This document shows, one piece after another, positions 1 through 7,726 of a DNA stretch of 64,000 bases. The stretch is taken from contig DASZBX010000148.1 of NCBI GenBank assembly GCA_035943635.1, positions 372,001 through 436,000 of the forward strand, written 5' to 3'. The translations under genes and the position numbers were made by a program. Source of the stretch: DASZBX01 sp035943635. Its GTDB lineage: Bacteria; Actinomycetota; Actinomycetes; Streptomycetales; Catenulisporaceae. The notes under the pieces were generated by a model. It saw nothing but the letters and a program-made list of their open reading frames with translations. It was not told where the DNA came from and made no database searches. Each line of letters starts with the position of its first letter. The first letter of the stretch is position 1.

Positions 1-191
1 TCGACGAGGCCGTGCTGGCCGAGGAGGCGTTCGCCCAGGCCCCGCCGCTCGCCGACGCCGAGCCGGCGCCCGCACCGCAGGCCCAGGCCCGGGCGGCCAA
101 GCCCGGCCCGCCGCCGGCCGGCGCCACCTCCGAGTCCGCCGCCCGCAAGGCCGCCGCGCGCAAGCGCGCCGCCGGCCCCAAGGGTGCCTGA
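1..191 (+). CDS. C-terminal end of an unidentified protein (5' truncated by window)
   Basis: An open frame runs from position 3 to the TGA at 189-191. It encodes an Ala/Pro/Lys/Arg-rich tail ending in KRAAGPKGA, with codon use typical of the rest of the window (third positions almost all G or C). The visible part is low complexity and holds no diagnostic domain. In streptomycetes an HTH regulator often precedes the DUF2516 gene, so this could be its disordered tail, but nothing here proves it. The product is unknown. Confidence 0.6.
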   Translation, partial: DEAVLAEEAFAQAPPLADAEPAPAPQAQARAAKPGPPPAGATSESAARKAAARKRAAGPKGA

Positions 192-266
192 TACTTGCCC
201 CCACGCGCTACTGTCGGTACAGGAGCCGCACCGGCGCCGGTCGACGGTCACGCGAGGTGAGTGGAA

Positions 267-608
267 ATGGGTCTGGGTCCCGGATTGATCACCAACACGT
301 TCTTCAATGTGCTCAACCTGCTGCTGCTGGCACTGCTGATCTTCAAGGTGTTCGCCTTCGTGGACGCCCTGATCCGGCCGGGCGCGGCCTACGAGGCGGC
401 CGGGAAACTGACGAAGGTGGCCTGGCTGCTCTTCCTCGGCCTGGCCGCCGTGGCCGACCTGCTGTGGGGCGGGGTGATGTCGATCCTGACCATCCTCGGC
501 ACGATCGCGGCCATCGTCTACATGGTCGACGTGCGGCCGGCCGTGCGCCAGTTCTCCGGCAAGAGCGGGGCCAAGAACAGCCAGACCGGCCCTTACGGCC
601 CCTGGTAG
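267..608 (+). CDS. DUF2516 family small membrane protein
   Basis: A 113-residue integral membrane protein. Two to three hydrophobic helices are visible: roughly residues 12-30 (LNLLLLALLIFKVFAFVDAL), 50-70 (WLLFLGLAAVADLLW) and 74-90, followed by a short polar tail ending SQTGPYGPW. The pattern NVLNLLLLALLIFKVFAFVDA is that of actinobacterial DUF2516, whose function is unknown. The ATG at 267 is preferred because AGGTGAG (255-261) lies about 5 nt upstream. An in-frame GTG at 261 would add two residues but sits too close to that Shine-Dalgarno. The methyltransferase gene downstream faces it. Confidence 0.8.
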   Translation: MGLGPGLITNTFFNVLNLLLLALLIFKVFAFVDALIRPGAAYEAAGKLTKVAWLLFLGLAAVADLLWGGVMSILTILGTIAAIVYMVDVRPAVRQFSGKSGAKNSQTGPYGPW

Positions 609-871
609 ACAACGCGTTGAGGTTCTCAGCGTATTTTCAACCAGCCTTCACGTAGTCCTTATGGCTTGCTTGGCACACTGGGGACACCCCCCAAGGTAGG
701 GGCGGCCCGGCAGTCCTTCACCGGACGCCCGCCGCCCCGAGATCCGGGAGAGCCCGACTCCCGGACGGTGCGTTCAGCACCACGCTGCGGCCTGGGCGCC
801 ACCACCCCCCGCGAGTGGCGCCGAGGCCGCAGCGGCTTTCTCCGGCGGTCTTCTTCCGGCCGCGGACCAGG

Positions 872-1660
872 TCAGCCGGGCGCGACGCACGTCCACGGCA
901 CGGTCAGCTCGCCCAGCCGCCAGCGGTCCCGGCGCAACGGCAGCGGATACTGCCCGGCCAGCGCCTCGGCCGCCGCGATCCAGCGCTGCCGGGCCCCGAA
1001 CGCGCCGATCGGCGCGGCCCGCTGCCAGCACCGCTCCCAGTCGGCCAGGAACGCGTGCACCCGCTCCCCGGGCACGTTCCGGTGGATCAGCGCCTTCGGC
1101 AGCCGTTCGGCGAACACCAGCGGCGAGTCCAGCGCGGCCAGCCGGGCCGAGAAGGTCAGCGACCGCGGCCCGGACCGGCCCAGAGCGACCCAGACCGCGA
1201 TCCGGCCGCTCTCCGAACAGGTCCCCTCGACCAGCAGGCCGCCGGGCGCCAGCCGCCCGGCCAGCCGCTCCCAGACCGGGCCCACCTCGGCCTCGCCGTA
1301 CTGGCGCAGCACGTTGAACGCCCGGACCACCACCGGCTCGCCGGCCACCGGCAGCTCGAACCCGCCGAGCCGGAAGTCCAGCCCCGGCCCGCGGAACGGC
1401 AGCGCCGCCCGCACCCGGGCCGGATCGATCTCCAGGCCGACGACCTGCGCGTCCGGCCGGACCGCGCGCAGCCGCCGGGCGAACTCGACCGTGGTCACCG
1501 GGTAGGCGCCGTAGCCGAGGTCCACCGCCAGCGGCCGGTCCGGCGCGCCGCGCAGCAGCGGGAACGCCGTGCCGGTCAGCCAGCGGTCGACCCGGCGCAG
1601 ACGGTTGGGCGCGGTCGTCCCGCGGGTGATCACGCCCACCGGTTTGACCACCACCACCAC
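872..1660 (-). CDS. class I SAM-dependent methyltransferase-like protein
   Basis: About 262 residues with a Rossmann-type SAM-binding start: motif I VDLGYGAYPVTTVE near residues 46-59, and the acidic ribose-binding position in VVGLEIDPARV near residues 72-83. Conserved hypothetical proteins of this type are common in actinobacteria and the substrate is unknown. Motif I has Y in place of the usual C/G (DLGYG), as in several members of this subgroup. The extreme N-terminus is uncertain because the 5' end is a run of GTG codons, each a possible start. The gene lies 85 nt downstream of the SDR gene on the same strand, so the two may be cotranscribed. Confidence 0.65.
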   Translation of the reverse strand: MVVVVKPVGVITRGTTAPNRLRRVDRWLTGTAFPLLRGAPDRPLAVDLGYGAYPVTTVEFARRLRAVRPDAQVVGLEIDPARVRAALPFRGPGLDFRLGGFELPVAGEPVVVRAFNVLRQYGEAEVGPVWERLAGRLAPGGLLVEGTCSESGRIAVWVALGRSGPRSLTFSARLAALDSPLVFAERLPKALIHRNVPGERVHAFLADWERCWQRAAPIGAFGARQRWIAAAEALAGQYPLPLRRDRWRLGELTVPWTCVAPG

Positions 1661-1745
1661 ACCACCACCTCCCGCACGCCAGTCCGCTCCGACCGCTCTT
1701 TACGCTCCACCCGCATCCGGCCGCCCGGCCCGACCACCCCGCCGG

Positions 1746-2498
1746 TTACGCCGTCCGGTGCACCTTGTGCGGCGCCGCCTGCGCGACCGGCTTGACCACC
1801 AGCAGGTCGATGTCCACATGCGCCGGGCGGGTCACCGCGAACGCCACGCAGTCGGCGATGTCCTCGGCCAGCAGCGGCTCGTCCACCCCGCGGTAGACCG
1901 CTGCGGCCTTCTCCGCGTCGCCGCCGAACCGGACCAGGGAGAACTCCTCGGTCCGGACCATCCCGGGGGCGATCTCGGTGATCCGGACCGGCTTGCCGTT
2001 CAACTCCAGCCGGAGCGTCTCGGACACGGCGTGCTGCGCGTGCTTGGCCGCCGTGTACCCGGCCCCGCCCTCGTACACCACGTGGCCCGCAATCGATGTG
2101 ATGTTCACCACATGGCCACGGCCGGACTCGATCATCGCGGGCAGCAGCGCCTTCGTCACGTTCAGCGTGCCCAGCACGTTCACCTCGAACATCTGCCGCC
2201 ACTGCTCGGCGTCCGCCACCGCCACCTCGGACAGCCCGAACGCCCCGCCCGCATTGTTGACCAGCACCGCACACCGCGGCACCTGCTCGGCGAACGCCGC
2301 CACCGAGTCCGGATCAGTCACGTCCAAGCGGATCGGCCGCACCCCTACCTCCGCCGCCAGCTTGTCCAGCCGATCGGTCCGGCGGGCCGCCGCGACCACC
2401 TCGAAGCCCTCTTTCACCAGGCGGCGGGCGGTGGCCTCGCCGATCCCGCTGCTCGCCCCGGTCACCACTGCTACCAAAGAACTCGTCATGTCCGCCAT
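1746..2498 (-). CDS. short-chain dehydrogenase/reductase (SDR, YdfG-like)
   Basis: A classical SDR of about 250 residues. The cofactor motif TGASSGIGEA sits at the N-terminus, NNAG at about residue 90, a catalytic Ser in NITSIAGHVVYEGG, and the catalytic Tyr-x3-Lys in GYTAAKHAQ. EIAPGMVRTE follows, as in YdfG/serine 3-dehydrogenase relatives. It is expected to be a cytosolic NADP-dependent oxidoreductase acting on a small hydroxy compound; the substrate cannot be read from sequence. The start is uncertain: ATG at 2498 (MADMTSS) or 2489 (MTSS), neither with a good Shine-Dalgarno. An open frame extends upstream but would add an unlikely Pro/Gly-rich leader. It is divergent from mshA. Confidence 0.85.
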   Translation of the reverse strand: MADMTSSLVAVVTGASSGIGEATARRLVKEGFEVVAAARRTDRLDKLAAEVGVRPIRLDVTDPDSVAAFAEQVPRCAVLVNNAGGAFGLSEVAVADAEQWRQMFEVNVLGTLNVTKALLPAMIESGRGHVVNITSIAGHVVYEGGAGYTAAKHAQHAVSETLRLELNGKPVRITEIAPGMVRTEEFSLVRFGGDAEKAAAVYRGVDEPLLAEDIADCVAFAVTRPAHVDIDLLVVKPVAQAAPHKVHRTA

Positions 2499-2667
2499 TC
2501 TCGCGCAAAGCCCGCGCCGGCCCCCCGGCCCCGGGGCGCACGCCGCCGTACGCGCTCCCCGCCCCGGCGGAATAGCAGGAGCACACAGTGGGGTTGTCAC
2601 GTTGTCGTAGTGGAATGCGGACACCGCCGAAACCTGGCGGTAACAACATCAACAGGAGGACCCGAGG

Positions 2668-3945
2668 GTGATACCCAAACGGATCGCCACTCTCTCGGTG
2701 CACACATCTCCCTTGCATCAGCCGGGCACAGGGGACGCCGGCGGGATGAACGTCTACATCGTCGAGGTGTCCAAACAACTGGCCGCGCTCAATGTGGAAG
2801 TGGAGATCTTCACCCGGGCCACCACCGGCGAACTGCCGCCGGTGGTCGAGCTCGCACCGGGAGTGCTGGTCCGGCACATCACCGCCGGTCCGTACGGCGG
2901 CCTGGTCAAGGAGGACCTGCCGGGCCAGCTGTGCGCCTTCACCTCCGGGGTCCTGCGCACCGAGGCCTTCCGCGACCCGGGGCACTACGACCTGATCCAC
3001 TCGCACTACTGGCTCTCCGGCCAGGTCGGCTGGCTGGCCAAGGAACGCTGGGGCGTCCCGCTGGTGCACTCCATGCACACCCTGGCCAAGGTCAAGAACG
3101 CCGCCCTGGCCGACGGCGACAGCCCCGAGCCGATGAGCCGGCTGATCGGCGAGGAACAGGTGATAGCCGCCGCCGACCGGCTGATCGCCAACACCGCCGA
3201 AGAAGCCGGGCAGCTGGTGCACCGCTACACCGCCGACCCGGACCGGGTCTCGGTCGCCCACCCGGGCGTGGACCTGGACACCTTCACCCCCGGCGACCGA
3301 ACCGAGGCCCGCTGGCGGCTGGGCCTGCCCCCGGACGCGCCGATCCTGCTCTTCGTCGGCCGGATCCAGCCGCTCAAGGCCCCGGACATCCTGCTGCGGG
3401 CCGCCGCCGACCTGCGCGCGGCCGACCCGCACCGGTTCGCCGGCCTGGTCGTCGCGGTGGTCGGCGGCCCCAGCGGCAGCGGCCTGGCCGAGCCGCACCA
3501 GCTGACCGCGCTGGCCCGCCGGCTCGGCATCGCCGAACAGACCCGCTTCGTCAAACCGCAGAGCCAGCCGGACCTGGCCCAGTGGTACCGCGCCGCCGAC
3601 CTGACCGTGGTGCCGTCCTACAACGAGTCCTTCGGCCTGGTCGCGATCGAGTCCCAGGCCTGCGGCACCCCCGTGGTGGCCGCCCGGGTCGGCGGACTGG
3701 CCACCGCGGTCCGGGACGGGCAGTCCGGCGTGCTGATCGAGGGCCACGACCCGGCCGACTACGCCCGCGCCTGCGCCACCCTGCTGGACCAGCCGGAGCG
3801 GATGGCCCGGATGCGCCTGGCCGCCCGCGCGCACGCCGAACGCTTCGGCTGGCGGGCCACGGCCGAACGGACCATCGAGGCGTACTCCGAGACCATCGAC
3901 CAGCGCTGGGCCACCCGGCGGTTCGTCACCTCCGGCCTGTCCTGA
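2668..3945 (+). CDS. mshA: D-inositol-3-phosphate glycosyltransferase (mycothiol step 1)
   Basis: A GT4-family, GT-B fold enzyme of 425 residues that transfers GlcNAc from UDP-GlcNAc to 1L-myo-inositol-1-phosphate, the committing step of mycothiol synthesis. Diagnostic features are the N-terminal GTGDAGGMNVY loop, HSHYWLSG, HTLAKVKN, FVGRIQPLKAPD and the C-terminal E-x7-E element in NESFGLVAIESQACGTPVV. The start is GTG 2668, fixed by AGGAGGA at 2654-2660 with 7 nt spacing; this is one of the few strong Shine-Dalgarnos in the window. It is followed by a YbjN protein and gpmA, the same order as in streptomycetes. Mycothiol supports an actinobacterial host. Confidence 0.93.
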   Translation: MIPKRIATLSVHTSPLHQPGTGDAGGMNVYIVEVSKQLAALNVEVEIFTRATTGELPPVVELAPGVLVRHITAGPYGGLVKEDLPGQLCAFTSGVLRTEAFRDPGHYDLIHSHYWLSGQVGWLAKERWGVPLVHSMHTLAKVKNAALADGDSPEPMSRLIGEEQVIAAADRLIANTAEEAGQLVHRYTADPDRVSVAHPGVDLDTFTPGDRTEARWRLGLPPDAPILLFVGRIQPLKAPDILLRAAADLRAADPHRFAGLVVAVVGGPSGSGLAEPHQLTALARRLGIAEQTRFVKPQSQPDLAQWYRAADLTVVPSYNESFGLVAIESQACGTPVVAARVGGLATAVRDGQSGVLIEGHDPADYARACATLLDQPERMARMRLAARAHAERFGWRATAERTIEAYSETIDQRWATRRFVTSGLS

Positions 3946-3999
3946 GCCCGGCCGGGGTACGGTGAGAGTCAGAACCGGACCGAGACAGGGAGCCAGGCC

Positions 4000-4506
4000 A
4001 TGACCACGACCGCCGACCGGCAGGCCGAAGCCGCGGCCCTGATCGAGGCCGCGCTCGCCGACCTCGGCCTGGACCGCGAACGCCCCGAGCCGGGACACTT
4101 CGTCGTCTCCCTGCCCGGCACCCGCAAACTGTCCACCACCTGCTCGCTCCTGGTCGGCGACCACACGCTCTCGGTCAACGCGTTCGTGGTCCGGTCCGCC
4201 GACGAGAACCACGCCGAGGTCTACCGCTGGCTGCTGGAACGCAACACCCGGCTGCCCGGCATCGCCTTCGCCCTGGACCACCTGGGCGACGTGTACCTGG
4301 TCGGCCGCCTGCCGCTGGCCACGCTCACCCCGGACCAGATCGACACCCTGCTCGGCGCCGTCCTGGAGACCGCGGACACCAGCTTCAACACCTTGCTGGA
4401 ACTCGGCTTCGCCACCTCCATCCGGCGCGAGTGGGAATGGCGGCTCAAGCGCGGGGAACCCACCGCGAACCTGGCCGCCTTCGAACGGCTGCGCCCGGAG
4501 CAGTAG
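4000..4506 (+). CDS. YbjN domain-containing protein
   Basis: A 168-residue cytosolic protein of the YbjN/type III chaperone-like fold: an acidic N-terminal helix (QAEAAALIEAALADLGLD), a beta-rich centre (LSTTCSLLVGDHTLSVNAFV), and the family signature around EVYRWLLERNTRLPGIAFALD with GDVYLVGRLPL. E. coli YbjN is linked to stress responses; in actinobacteria the function is not established. The start is ATG 4000 with GGGAG about 7 nt upstream. It sits between mshA and gpmA. Its TAG stop doubles as the first three bases of the TAGGCT promoter element of gpmA. Confidence 0.8.
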   Translation: MTTTADRQAEAAALIEAALADLGLDRERPEPGHFVVSLPGTRKLSTTCSLLVGDHTLSVNAFVVRSADENHAEVYRWLLERNTRLPGIAFALDHLGDVYLVGRLPLATLTPDQIDTLLGAVLETADTSFNTLLELGFATSIRREWEWRLKRGEPTANLAAFERLRPEQ

Positions 4507-4509
4507 GCT
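4504..4509 (+). promoter_or_regulatory. -10 element (TAGGCT) for leaderless gpmA
   Basis: TAGGCT ends 6 nt before the ATG at 4516, which places the transcript start at or next to the A of the start codon. No Shine-Dalgarno is present. The element overlaps the YbjN stop codon, so gpmA can be transcribed separately from the upstream genes. Inferred from spacing only. Confidence 0.55.
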
Positions 4510-4515
4510 CGAAGC

Positions 4516-5271
4516 ATGGCTGATTCGTATCGACTTGTACTGCTGCGCCACGGCGAGAGCGCATGGAACGCGAAGAACCTCTTCACCGGCTGGGTCGACG
4601 TCGACCTGACCGCCCAAGGCGAGGAGGAGGCGATCCGCGGCGGCCGGTTGCTGGCCGACCGCGGCCTGCTGCCCGACGTCCTGCACACCTCCGTGCTCCG
4701 GCGCGCGATCCGCACCTCCCAGCTCGCCCTGGACGCCGCCGACCGGCACTGGATCCCGGTGCACCGCACCTGGCGGCTCAACGAGCGGCACTACGGCGCG
4801 CTCCAGGGCAAGGACAAGGCCCAGACCCTCGCGGAGTTCGGCGAGGAGCAGTTCATGCTCTGGCGCCGCTCCTACGACACCCCGCCGCCGCCGCTGGACC
4901 GCGACGACGAGTACTCCCAGTTCGCCGACCCGCGCTACGCCGTGCTGCCCGCCGAGGCCCGCCCGCAGACCGAGTGCCTCAAGGACGTCGTCGAGCGCAT
5001 GCTGCCCTACTGGTACGATGCGATCGTGCCGGACCTCAGGCTCGGCAAGACCGTCCTGGTCGCCGCGCACGGCAACTCCCTGCGCGCCCTGGTCAAGCAC
5101 CTGGACGGTATCTCGGACGAGGCGATCGCGGCCCTGAACATCCCCACCGGCATCCCGCTGGTCTACAGCCTGGACGCCGACCTCAAGCCGCTGACCCCCG
5201 GCGGCGAGTACCTCGACCCGGCCGCGGCCGCCGAGGCCATCGAAGCGGTCAAGAATCAGGGCAAGAAGTAA
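4516..5271 (+). CDS. gpmA: 2,3-bisphosphoglycerate-dependent phosphoglycerate mutase
   Basis: A 251-residue glycolytic enzyme interconverting 3- and 2-phosphoglycerate. The phosphohistidine motif LLRHGESAWN is at residues 8-17; NLFTGWVDVDLT, RRAIRTSQLALDAADR, RLNERHYGALQGKDKA and the second catalytic histidine in VAAHGNSLRALVKHL are all intact. Length matches the dPGM family. The C-terminus is rich in Ala/Lys (AIEAVKNQGKK). The gene is apparently leaderless and is terminated by the hairpin at 5289-5329. Confidence 0.95.
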   Translation: MADSYRLVLLRHGESAWNAKNLFTGWVDVDLTAQGEEEAIRGGRLLADRGLLPDVLHTSVLRRAIRTSQLALDAADRHWIPVHRTWRLNERHYGALQGKDKAQTLAEFGEEQFMLWRRSYDTPPPPLDRDDEYSQFADPRYAVLPAEARPQTECLKDVVERMLPYWYDAIVPDLRLGKTVLVAAHGNSLRALVKHLDGISDEAIAALNIPTGIPLVYSLDADLKPLTPGGEYLDPAAAAEAIEAVKNQGKK

Positions 5272-5288
5272 ACCGTCCGACTATCCGA

Positions 5289-5329
5289 AAGGCCCTCCGG
5301 CAGCGCGTGCGGCGCTGACGGAGGGCCTT
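5289..5329. terminator. bidirectional terminator between gpmA and the secreted-protein gene
   Basis: A perfect 11-bp stem, AAGGCCCTCCG at 5289-5299 and CGGAGGGCCTT at 5319-5329, with an inner CAGCGC/GCGCTG stem (5301-5306 and 5312-5317). The A and T at the ends let it act in both directions. It lies between the converging gpmA and the minus-strand gene ending at 5358. Confidence 0.85.
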
Positions 5330-5357
5330 GTCGGTGGTACGGCGAAATGGCTGCCGA

Positions 5358-6671
5358 CTACGACGACGGGCCGGCGACATACGCGACCGAGCTGGTCGCG
5401 TCCGTGAAGATCGGCGCGCCGGAGTACGCGGCCCGCCAGTAGCCGGCGGTGGTCGACGAGACGGTCGGGGCGAACCCGTAGCCAGTCCCGTCCCAGTACG
5501 CGTCGGCCGTCGCGACCGTGCTCCAGCTGCCCTTGCCGGTGGCCGAGAACTGGATGTCGACGACGATCGAGCCGGGGGTCTCCATTCCGGGGAACTGCAT
5601 GTGGCCCTGGAGGATCACGTCCTGGGCGTCGGTGCGGGTCCCGGAGAAGTCGGAGAAGTCCGCCGGCTGCACCACGGAGACGTCCTTCGTCGATTGCGCG
5701 TCCTTCATGAAGGGGTTGTCGCTGCTCCAGCCGACTAGGACGGTGCAGTCCCGCACCAGCTGCCCGCCCGGCGGGAGGGTGATGTTTCCGTTCGCGTCGG
5801 TGATCGTCTGGACGCTCTGGTAGCCGCAGCCGGTCGCGCCGACCTGCTTGCCCGCCAGCGGGAGCCAGCCGGTGGGCGAGTCCCAGAGCAGGGTCGCGCT
5901 GAGCGAGACCTCGCCGTCGTACTGGACCTTGGCGGCGCTGAGATTCTCCACGATCTTGGTGTCCGACAACTTCGCGGTGATCGGGATCTGCGCCGAGCCG
6001 GACTGGCCGTAATTCACGTAGTCGTTGTCATAGGCGTAGATCGCCTGGAGCGAGCCGGTCGCCGTCACCGTCTCCACACTGGAGAAGTCGCCGTTCGCGT
6101 CGGTGGTCGGCATGTTGTCCTCGACCCAGTCGTTCGAGATGTAGACCGGCAGTCCGGCCAGCGCGGTCACCGCGCCGGAGGACGGCCAGCGGCCCATCAG
6201 CTGGCCGGAGATGGTGACCTGCTGATCGGAGATGTCGACGGTGTGCCGGTCGACGGCCATGTTCTTGAAGAACGTCTGGACCTGGTAGTAGAAGTTCCCG
6301 GCCTCGACCTCGGTGGTCGTGTCCCCGGCCGAGTCGGTGACGGTCAGGTCGATCCGGTACCCCCCGAGGGCAGGCAGCTGGACCCGGGCGGTCGTCTCCC
6401 ACTGGCCGTCCTCGGTCGTGCCCGAGGTCAGCGCGAAGTTGCTGACCGTCGCGACGGTCTGCTGGGTCGCGTAAGAGTAGAGGGCCGCGCTGATCGTCGT
6501 GATCGGGCTCGTCGCGGACAGGGCCACGGATATCTTCCCGTTGTTGTCCGCCGCGGTCTGTGCCCACTGGATCGAAATGGCCGAACCATCCGCGAATGCC
6601 GCCGTCTGGGCCAGTCCGCCCGCACCCGTGGCCATCGCCAGAACCGCGCACGCGGTCCTCAAGCGTCGCAT
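5358..6671 (-). CDS. secreted protein of unknown function, beta-rich/Ig-like
   Basis: A 437-residue exported protein. Residues 1-27 are a Sec signal peptide: MRRLRT, a hydrophobic stretch (CAVLAMATGAGGLAQTAA), and probable cleavage after AFA. The mature part is Thr/Ser/Val-rich and alternates predicted beta strands. It looks like three or four Ig/fibronectin-like repeats (for example ISVALSATSPITTISAALYS, VTISGQLMGRWPSSGAVTA, ITAKLSDTKIVENLSAAKVQ, MQFPGMETPGSIVVDIQFSA). No catalytic motif is recognised. The start is ATG 6671 with GGGGAG 5 nt upstream. Surface attachment or cell-wall interaction is possible but not shown; no sortase signal or C-terminal anchor is visible. Confidence 0.75.
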   Translation of the reverse strand: MRRLRTACAVLAMATGAGGLAQTAAFADGSAISIQWAQTAADNNGKISVALSATSPITTISAALYSYATQQTVATVSNFALTSGTTEDGQWETTARVQLPALGGYRIDLTVTDSAGDTTTEVEAGNFYYQVQTFFKNMAVDRHTVDISDQQVTISGQLMGRWPSSGAVTALAGLPVYISNDWVEDNMPTTDANGDFSSVETVTATGSLQAIYAYDNDYVNYGQSGSAQIPITAKLSDTKIVENLSAAKVQYDGEVSLSATLLWDSPTGWLPLAGKQVGATGCGYQSVQTITDANGNITLPPGGQLVRDCTVLVGWSSDNPFMKDAQSTKDVSVVQPADFSDFSGTRTDAQDVILQGHMQFPGMETPGSIVVDIQFSATGKGSWSTVATADAYWDGTGYGFAPTVSSTTAGYWRAAYSGAPIFTDATSSVAYVAGPSS

Positions 6672-6879
6672 GTGATCTCCCCATGAATTCTGTGATCAGC
6701 CCTCGAAGAAACGAAGGGCAAGCCACGATATCCCGGGGTCCTGACCGCGGGAAGGCCGGGTTCCGATGCTGTGACGAAAGTGTGGTCCGGTCCGGTCGGG
6801 CCGCCGCTCCCTCCCGCGGTGCTCAGGCGGGCTTGCCGGGAGGGACGGCGGCTGCGGCGACCAACCCGGGACTACGGGA

Positions 6880-7533
6880 CTAGTCCCCGTGCTCGCCGGT
6901 GACCAGGAACACGACGCGCTTGGCGACGGAGACCGCGTGGTCGGCGAAGCGCTCGTAGTAGCGGCCGATCAGGGTGACGTCGATCGCGGCCTCGACCGAG
7001 TACGGCGCGGCCGGGTCCAGCAGGGTGCTGAACAGCTTGCGGTGCAACTGGTCCATCGCGTCGTCGTCGACCGGCAGTTCGCGGGCGATGTCGACGTCGC
7101 GGCCCTCGATGATGGTCGCGGTCTTCGCGGCCAGCTCCACGGCGATCCGGCCCATGTCCTGGATCGAGTCGCGCAGCTCGGCCGGGACGGCCGGCTCGGG
7201 GTAGCGGCGGCGGGCCACCTTGGCCACGTGCCGGGCCAGGTCGCCCATCCGCTCCAGGTCCGCGCTCATCCGCAGCGAGGTCATGATCGTGCGCAGGTCG
7301 CCGGCCACCGGCTGCTGCCGGGCCAGCAGGTCCAGCGCGCGGGTGTCCAGCCGCTGCTGCAGCGCGTCGATCGCGTCGTCGGCGGCGATCACGGACTCGG
7401 CGACCTGGAGGTCGACGTCCAGCAGCGCCGTGGTGGCCCGCTCCATCGCGCTGCCGACCAGGCCGGTCATCTCGATCAGGGTGGCCCCGATCGAGTCGAG
7501 TTCCTCGTGATAAATGTCGCGCATGTTGGACAC
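6880..7533 (-). CDS. phoU: phosphate signalling protein PhoU
   Basis: A 217-residue all-alpha protein with two PhoU three-helix repeats (about residues 8-95 and 112-205). The metal-binding signatures ERMGDLARHVAKVARRR and YYERFADHAVSVAKR are present. PhoU restrains phosphate uptake signalling by linking the Pst transporter to the SenX3/PhoR-type kinase. The start is ATG 7533 with GGGAG upstream. It is divergent from senX3 across 193 nt, the usual arrangement in streptomycetes and mycobacteria. No pst genes are in this window. Confidence 0.93.
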   Translation of the reverse strand: MSNMRDIYHEELDSIGATLIEMTGLVGSAMERATTALLDVDLQVAESVIAADDAIDALQQRLDTRALDLLARQQPVAGDLRTIMTSLRMSADLERMGDLARHVAKVARRRYPEPAVPAELRDSIQDMGRIAVELAAKTATIIEGRDVDIARELPVDDDAMDQLHRKLFSTLLDPAAPYSVEAAIDVTLIGRYYERFADHAVSVAKRVVFLVTGEHGD

Positions 7534-7714
7534 TCCCGGCTAAATTCGGACAAGACTGTTCTGATCAGCCCACCTATATGATCCCACCACCGTAAAGGGT
7601 GGCGGTGTGGTCGGGCCAGAAGGACCGATGAACCGAACGCATCGTCGGCGTGAACTCTTGGCGACGGAACAATTCGCCCCCCGCCGCCCGTCCGGTTGGA
7701 CCGTCCGGGGGACT

Positions 7715-7720
7715 TACCCT
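7715..7720 (+). promoter_or_regulatory. -10 element (TACCCT) for leaderless senX3
   Basis: TACCCT is followed by 6 nt and then the ATG at 7727. There is no Shine-Dalgarno. The wider phoU-senX3 spacer (7534-7726) also contains TGAAC at 7629-7633 and again at 7651-7655, 22 nt apart. That fits two 11-nt units of a PHO-box-like array read on the minus strand, but the match is weak. Confidence 0.5.
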
Positions 7721-7726
7721 GGTGCA

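Noticed and set aside
666..1795. Long plus-strand open frames over the methyltransferase gene
   Set aside because: Arg/Pro-rich shadow frames typical of 70 percent GC DNA; the minus-strand frame carries the SAM-binding motif and normal codon usage.
2314..5100. A 928-codon minus-strand open frame opposite mshA and gpmA
   Set aside because: Composition is G/V/Q/R-rich without domains; the plus strand encodes three recognisable proteins across the same span.
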